In this document: piece after piece, positions 61,534-64,000 of the stretch
How the letters are laid out: the number at the start of each line of letters is the position of its first letter
How positions within the stretch are numbered: the stretch's first letter is position 1
NCBI RefSeq assembly: GCF_002210225.1
Contig: NZ_MWUJ01000013.1
Coordinates: forward strand, 48,684-112,683
Origin: Geofilum rhodophaeum
Lineage (GTDB): Bacteria > Bacteroidota > Bacteroidia > Bacteroidales > Marinilabiliaceae
Length of the DNA: 64,000 nucleotides
Direction of reading: 5' to 3'
The notes under the pieces: generated by a model
The model's database searches: none
Told to the model about the DNA's origin: nothing
The model's input: only the letters and a program-made list of their open reading frames with translations
Position numbers and translations under genes: made by a program

Positions 61534-62787
61534 CTACTTCTTCTGCTCCTCAAAAAACAGATTGATGACCCCAATGTACTCCGTTCTGCGTCCGTTGTCG
61601 GTCACCTCCTTGAGCTGCTTCACCAGCTTGTTTTTAATCTTTTTGGAAATATAGCGGTTGAATTTCTGAACCTGCTCAAACTCTTCCTCTGAGAAGGAAG
61701 AGCGGTAAGTTTCCAGTTCCCGCTGATAAAGCCGTGAAATGGCCTTGTCGATATTCTGAATGGCAGGGGCCAGGTTCTGTTCGTTGAGCCATTGGGTAAA
61801 TTCCTCCACCTTTTCTTCAACCACCGCCTCTGCCACTGACACGTACTCTTGTTTGCGTTCGGTATTCACAGCAATTACTTCTTTTAAATCGTCGACATTG
61901 AGCAGATTTACCGCGGGGACTTCTGCAACATCGACGTCGATGTTGCGCGGTACGCCCAAATCAATCATCACAATACGCTCGTGCCCGTTCAAATGGGGAC
62001 GAATTTTTGTTGCGTTCAGAAGGGGTTCCTTCGCGGCCACCGAGGTCACAATAATCTCCGCATCGTGCACGCCCTGCATCAAATCATCAAAAGGCAGTAC
62101 CCTGCCACCATAGGCTGCAGCCAATTCCACCGCCTTATCGTGCGTGCGATTGGTAACGGCAATATTTTTACAACCTTTCTTTACAAAATTCTTCAAAACC
62201 AGCTCACCGGTATCCCCGGCACCAATAACCAAAATGTGCCGATCCACCAAATTAGGAAACTGTTCACTGCATTTCTCCACCGCAGCATAGCTCACCGAGT
62301 AGGCCCCTTGGTTAAAAGGAGCCCTGATGCGCACCAGCTTACTGCATTCCAAAGCTTTATTAAACAAACGATGAAAAACTCGACCCACCGTTTTCTGCTG
62401 CTCAGCCTCTGCGTACGCGGCTTTAACCTGAGACACAATCTGATACTCTCCCAAAATCATGGAATCAAGTCCCGACACCACTCTGAACAGGTGTTGTACA
62501 GCCTCTTTATGATAGCGTTGAAAAAGAGCGGTGCGAATATCCTCCTCAATTCCAGTAAGCTCCATCAAGACAGTGCTCATCACTTTAAAAGCCCCATTGG
62601 TACAAATCCCCTCCGCCGCAAAATAAATCTCCGTTCGGTTACAAGTCGATAAAACCACCACCTCACGAAAATATTCGTTGGCCAACAAACGCTCCGTCAG
62701 TACCCGTGCCTCAGCGCCATCCAACGCCAAACGCTCCCGAATACCTACCGAAGCCGACTTGTAACTCAACCCTATAACACCAATCAT
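61534..62787 (-). CDS. hemA: Glutamyl-tRNA reductase
   Basis: 417 residues. First enzyme of the C5 heme pathway; it reduces glutamyl-tRNA to glutamate-1-semialdehyde with NADPH. N-terminal domain with STCNRTEIYF (nucleophile Cys about 50) and GLDSMILGEYQI; NADPH domain with VIGAGDTGELVLKNF and NRTHDKAVELA; C-terminal dimerisation helix. It is the first gene in the run hemA-hemC-hemD-hemB-hemL-hemE, transcribed toward lower coordinates. Confidence 0.97.
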   Translation of the reverse strand: MIGVIGLSYKSASVGIRERLALDGAEARVLTERLLANEYFREVVVLSTCNRTEIYFAAEGICTNGAFKVMSTVLMELTGIEEDIRTALFQRYHKEAVQHLFRVVSGLDSMILGEYQIVSQVKAAYAEAEQQKTVGRVFHRLFNKALECSKLVRIRAPFNQGAYSVSYAAVEKCSEQFPNLVDRHILVIGAGDTGELVLKNFVKKGCKNIAVTNRTHDKAVELAAAYGGRVLPFDDLMQGVHDAEIIVTSVAAKEPLLNATKIRPHLNGHERIVMIDLGVPRNIDVDVAEVPAVNLLNVDDLKEVIAVNTERKQEYVSVAEAVVEEKVEEFTQWLNEQNLAPAIQNIDKAISRLYQRELETYRSSFSEEEFEQVQKFNRYISKKIKNKLVKQLKEVTDNGRRTEYIGVINLFFEEQKK

Positions 62788-62857
62788 AGCAAACGCACTC
62801 TTATGGGTTTTTAATCAAACTCTAAAATTACAAAAACTTCCGACACCCGGTCCTTCT

Positions 62858-63544
62858 TCACCCAACTTTCTTCTCCTTGGAGGCCACCCACATCACCAAG
62901 GGAAACTCCCGCAGCCCCGCAGCGGTCTCCTTTTCCATGATATAGCAAATATGATGATCCACCCTGGTAAAGCCAAGGTTTTTGAGCAGGGCCGAAAAGC
63001 GCTCCGGTTCAAAGCCCAGGTGGCCGTCGAAATCTTCGCCATGAAAAGACCCATCCTCCGATTTTAAATCCACCACAATCAGACAGCCCTCCTCGTCAAG
63101 CAAATCGTAAAGCCTGCGCAAAACCAGCTCCAACTCTCCCACGTGATGCATAACCATCAAAGCAAAAGCCACATCTACCGGAGCGCCGGTCCAGGCCTCC
63201 TGCTCCAAATTCACAAACACCGGGTGAAGGTCTGCAACGCTCCCATCCTGTTTGTCCTCCTGCTTGTCATCCTGCACCTCCTGCTCCAAAGCCCTGCACT
63301 TCTCCTCCATCACCCGCACCATTTCACGCGAGGCGTCCATCATGATTAGTTCAGCAAAAACATCCCGCAACAGCAAGCCCAAGGTTCCAGTGCCTGCTCC
63401 GTACTCCAGACCCCTTAACCCGGGCCGCTCCAAAAACCCGCGCGCGCTCAAGGCCGCCTTTATATCAGCAGCCACAGCCTCTGCACGCTTAAGTCGCCCG
63501 GGCTTCTGATCCCAGGTCCGTGCCCGCTCATCAAATTCGCTCAT
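62858..63544 (-). CDS. Class I SAM-dependent methyltransferase
   Basis: 228 residues from ATG 63544 (MSEFDERARTWDQKPGRLKR). The frame extends to 63928, but that extra 128 residues is translated palindromic repeat DNA and lies upstream of the promoter. Methyltransferase motif I is GLEYGAGTGTLGLLL (about residues 50-64), motif II LIMMDASREMVRVM, and a later DVAFALMVMHHVGELE strand. The WDQKP start is typical of small-molecule methyltransferases of the UbiE-like group. An acidic glutamine-rich insert (EVQDDKQEDKQDG) follows motif II. The substrate is unknown. It lies 71 bp upstream of hemA in the same direction. Confidence 0.88.
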   Translation of the reverse strand: MSEFDERARTWDQKPGRLKRAEAVAADIKAALSARGFLERPGLRGLEYGAGTGTLGLLLRDVFAELIMMDASREMVRVMEEKCRALEQEVQDDKQEDKQDGSVADLHPVFVNLEQEAWTGAPVDVAFALMVMHHVGELELVLRRLYDLLDEEGCLIVVDLKSEDGSFHGEDFDGHLGFEPERFSALLKNLGFTRVDHHICYIMEKETAAGLREFPLVMWVASKEKKVG

Positions 63545-63572
63545 AAACAATAATCTTTCTTCATTTACCCCA

Positions 63573-63603
63573 CAAAGATAAGCTTTCCCGCTAAACCAAG
63601 CCT
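63573..63603 (-). promoter_or_regulatory. Promoter of the methyltransferase gene
   Basis: Minus strand TATCTTTG (63580-63573) matches TAnnTTTG, with CTTG about 18 bp upstream as a weak -33. It lies 28 bp before ATG 63544 and supports the short start. Confidence 0.55.
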
Positions 63604-63610
63604 CCATAAT

Positions 63611-63926
63611 AAGGCAGCTCTGCTGCCGCGCGGACTTCAGTCCGCTTAAAACAAACAAGCGCACAGCGCTTGAAAACTTCCTCCCAACCATAACCCAGCC
63701 GACCCGCAAGTCCTCCCAGGACTGAAGTCCTGGGCCATGATTAAGACACAGCGGGGTGCCCCCTATAGGGGCAAGGACAAAAAAGGGGACTGAAGTCCCC
63801 TCGAGGCTTCGCCTCGATACAAGCCCGGGGCACGGGTGCCCCGAGGCCGCGGACTTCAGTCCGCTTTCCAGAACAGCGCAAAGCGCTGACCACTTCCTCC
63901 CAATCATAACCCAGGGTTTCAACCCC
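63611..63926. repeat. REP-type palindrome cluster at the right end
   Basis: About ten short palindromes in 316 bp, including ggcagc-tct-gctgcc, gcggac-ttca-gtccgc (twice), caagcgc-aca-gcgcttg type, cccagga-ctga-agtcctggg, ggggac-tga-agtcccc, gaggc-tt-cgcctc and gggg-tttca-acccc types. No gene is supported within it. Confidence 0.8.
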
Positions 63927-63933
63927 ATAGCCG

Positions 63934-64000
63934 TCAGGCTAACATGCTTAACTTGCTGATCACCAACCGTTTGGCATAGGCAGTTCTTTTTTTACCCCAT
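63934..64000 (-). CDS. Possible C-terminal end of a gene entering from the right
   Basis: One minus-strand frame is open from the right edge to a TGA at 63936-63934 and gives 21 basic residues (about WGKKRTAYAKRLVI). It lies just outside the palindrome cluster, where a gene end is expected. Too short to assign; it may be chance. Confidence 0.3.
   Translation of the reverse strand, partial: WGKKRTAYAKRLVISKLSMLA

Noticed and set aside
58276..63926. CRISPR-like arrays
   Set aside because: The repeats are short palindromes of several families with no constant spacer length, and no cas genes are present.
63545..63928. N-terminal 128-residue extension of the methyltransferase
   Set aside because: It translates the palindromic repeats and lies upstream of the TATCTTTG promoter; MSEFDERARTW is the normal family start.

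Overview
The window comes from a member of the Bacteroidota, most likely a polysaccharide-degrading Marinilabiliales-type bacterium; the order is an inference from gene content. The evidence for the phylum is tandem SusC/SusD pairs with a hybrid two-component regulator, TAnnTTTG promoter elements (best seen before the tRNA-Ser gene), type IX secretion C-terminal domains on exported enzymes, and a GYDIA-type GHMP kinase.

Layout. 1-20.4 kb (minus strand): a xylan utilisation locus. In transcription order it holds a giant hybrid sensor/regulator, SusC-SusD, a surface glycan-binding lipoprotein, a GH10 xylanase with carbohydrate-binding modules inserted in its catalytic domain, a second SusC-SusD pair, and an SGNH esterase cut by the left edge. 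20.5-29.1 kb (minus): an ATP-cone/Mrr-like nuclease, a coiled-coil P-loop protein translationally coupled to an MscS channel, a DUF1460 amidase-like protein, a TauE/SafE permease and an AraC regulator. 29.1-30.7 kb: a small mobile-looking island with an orphan HTH antitoxin and a HigBA-like module whose toxin seems internally deleted. Two 271-272 bp copies of a long imperfect palindrome flank this module, and their stems show compensatory base changes.

30.7-46.8 kb (plus): four leucine/isovalerate catabolism genes (methylcrotonyl-CoA carboxylase subunits, methylglutaconyl-CoA hydratase, an acyl-CoA dehydrogenase) are followed directly by mevalonate genes (type 2 IPP isomerase, class II HMG-CoA reductase, GYDIA kinase, later mvaD and mevalonate kinase). 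The leucine branch makes HMG-CoA and the next genes consume it, though a terminator-like hairpin separates the two blocks. The mevalonate block is interrupted by a lower-GC insert holding a membrane-anchored AraC regulator, a GH39 xylosidase and a GH43 enzyme; a 79 bp relic of the GYDIA kinase gene lies at its left border.

47-64 kb: a secreted GH43 arabinanase-like enzyme, hemN and hemG (plus), tRNA-Ser(TGA) followed by a four-unit 24 bp repeat, a fructosamine-kinase-like gene, a secreted beta-helix/lectin protein, and on the minus strand hemA-hemC-hemD-hemB-hemL-hemE plus a patatin. Clusters of short palindromes of REP type interrupt the heme genes on both sides of hemB and fill the right end. 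Together the heme genes cover glutamyl-tRNA to protoporphyrin; ferrochelatase is not in the window.
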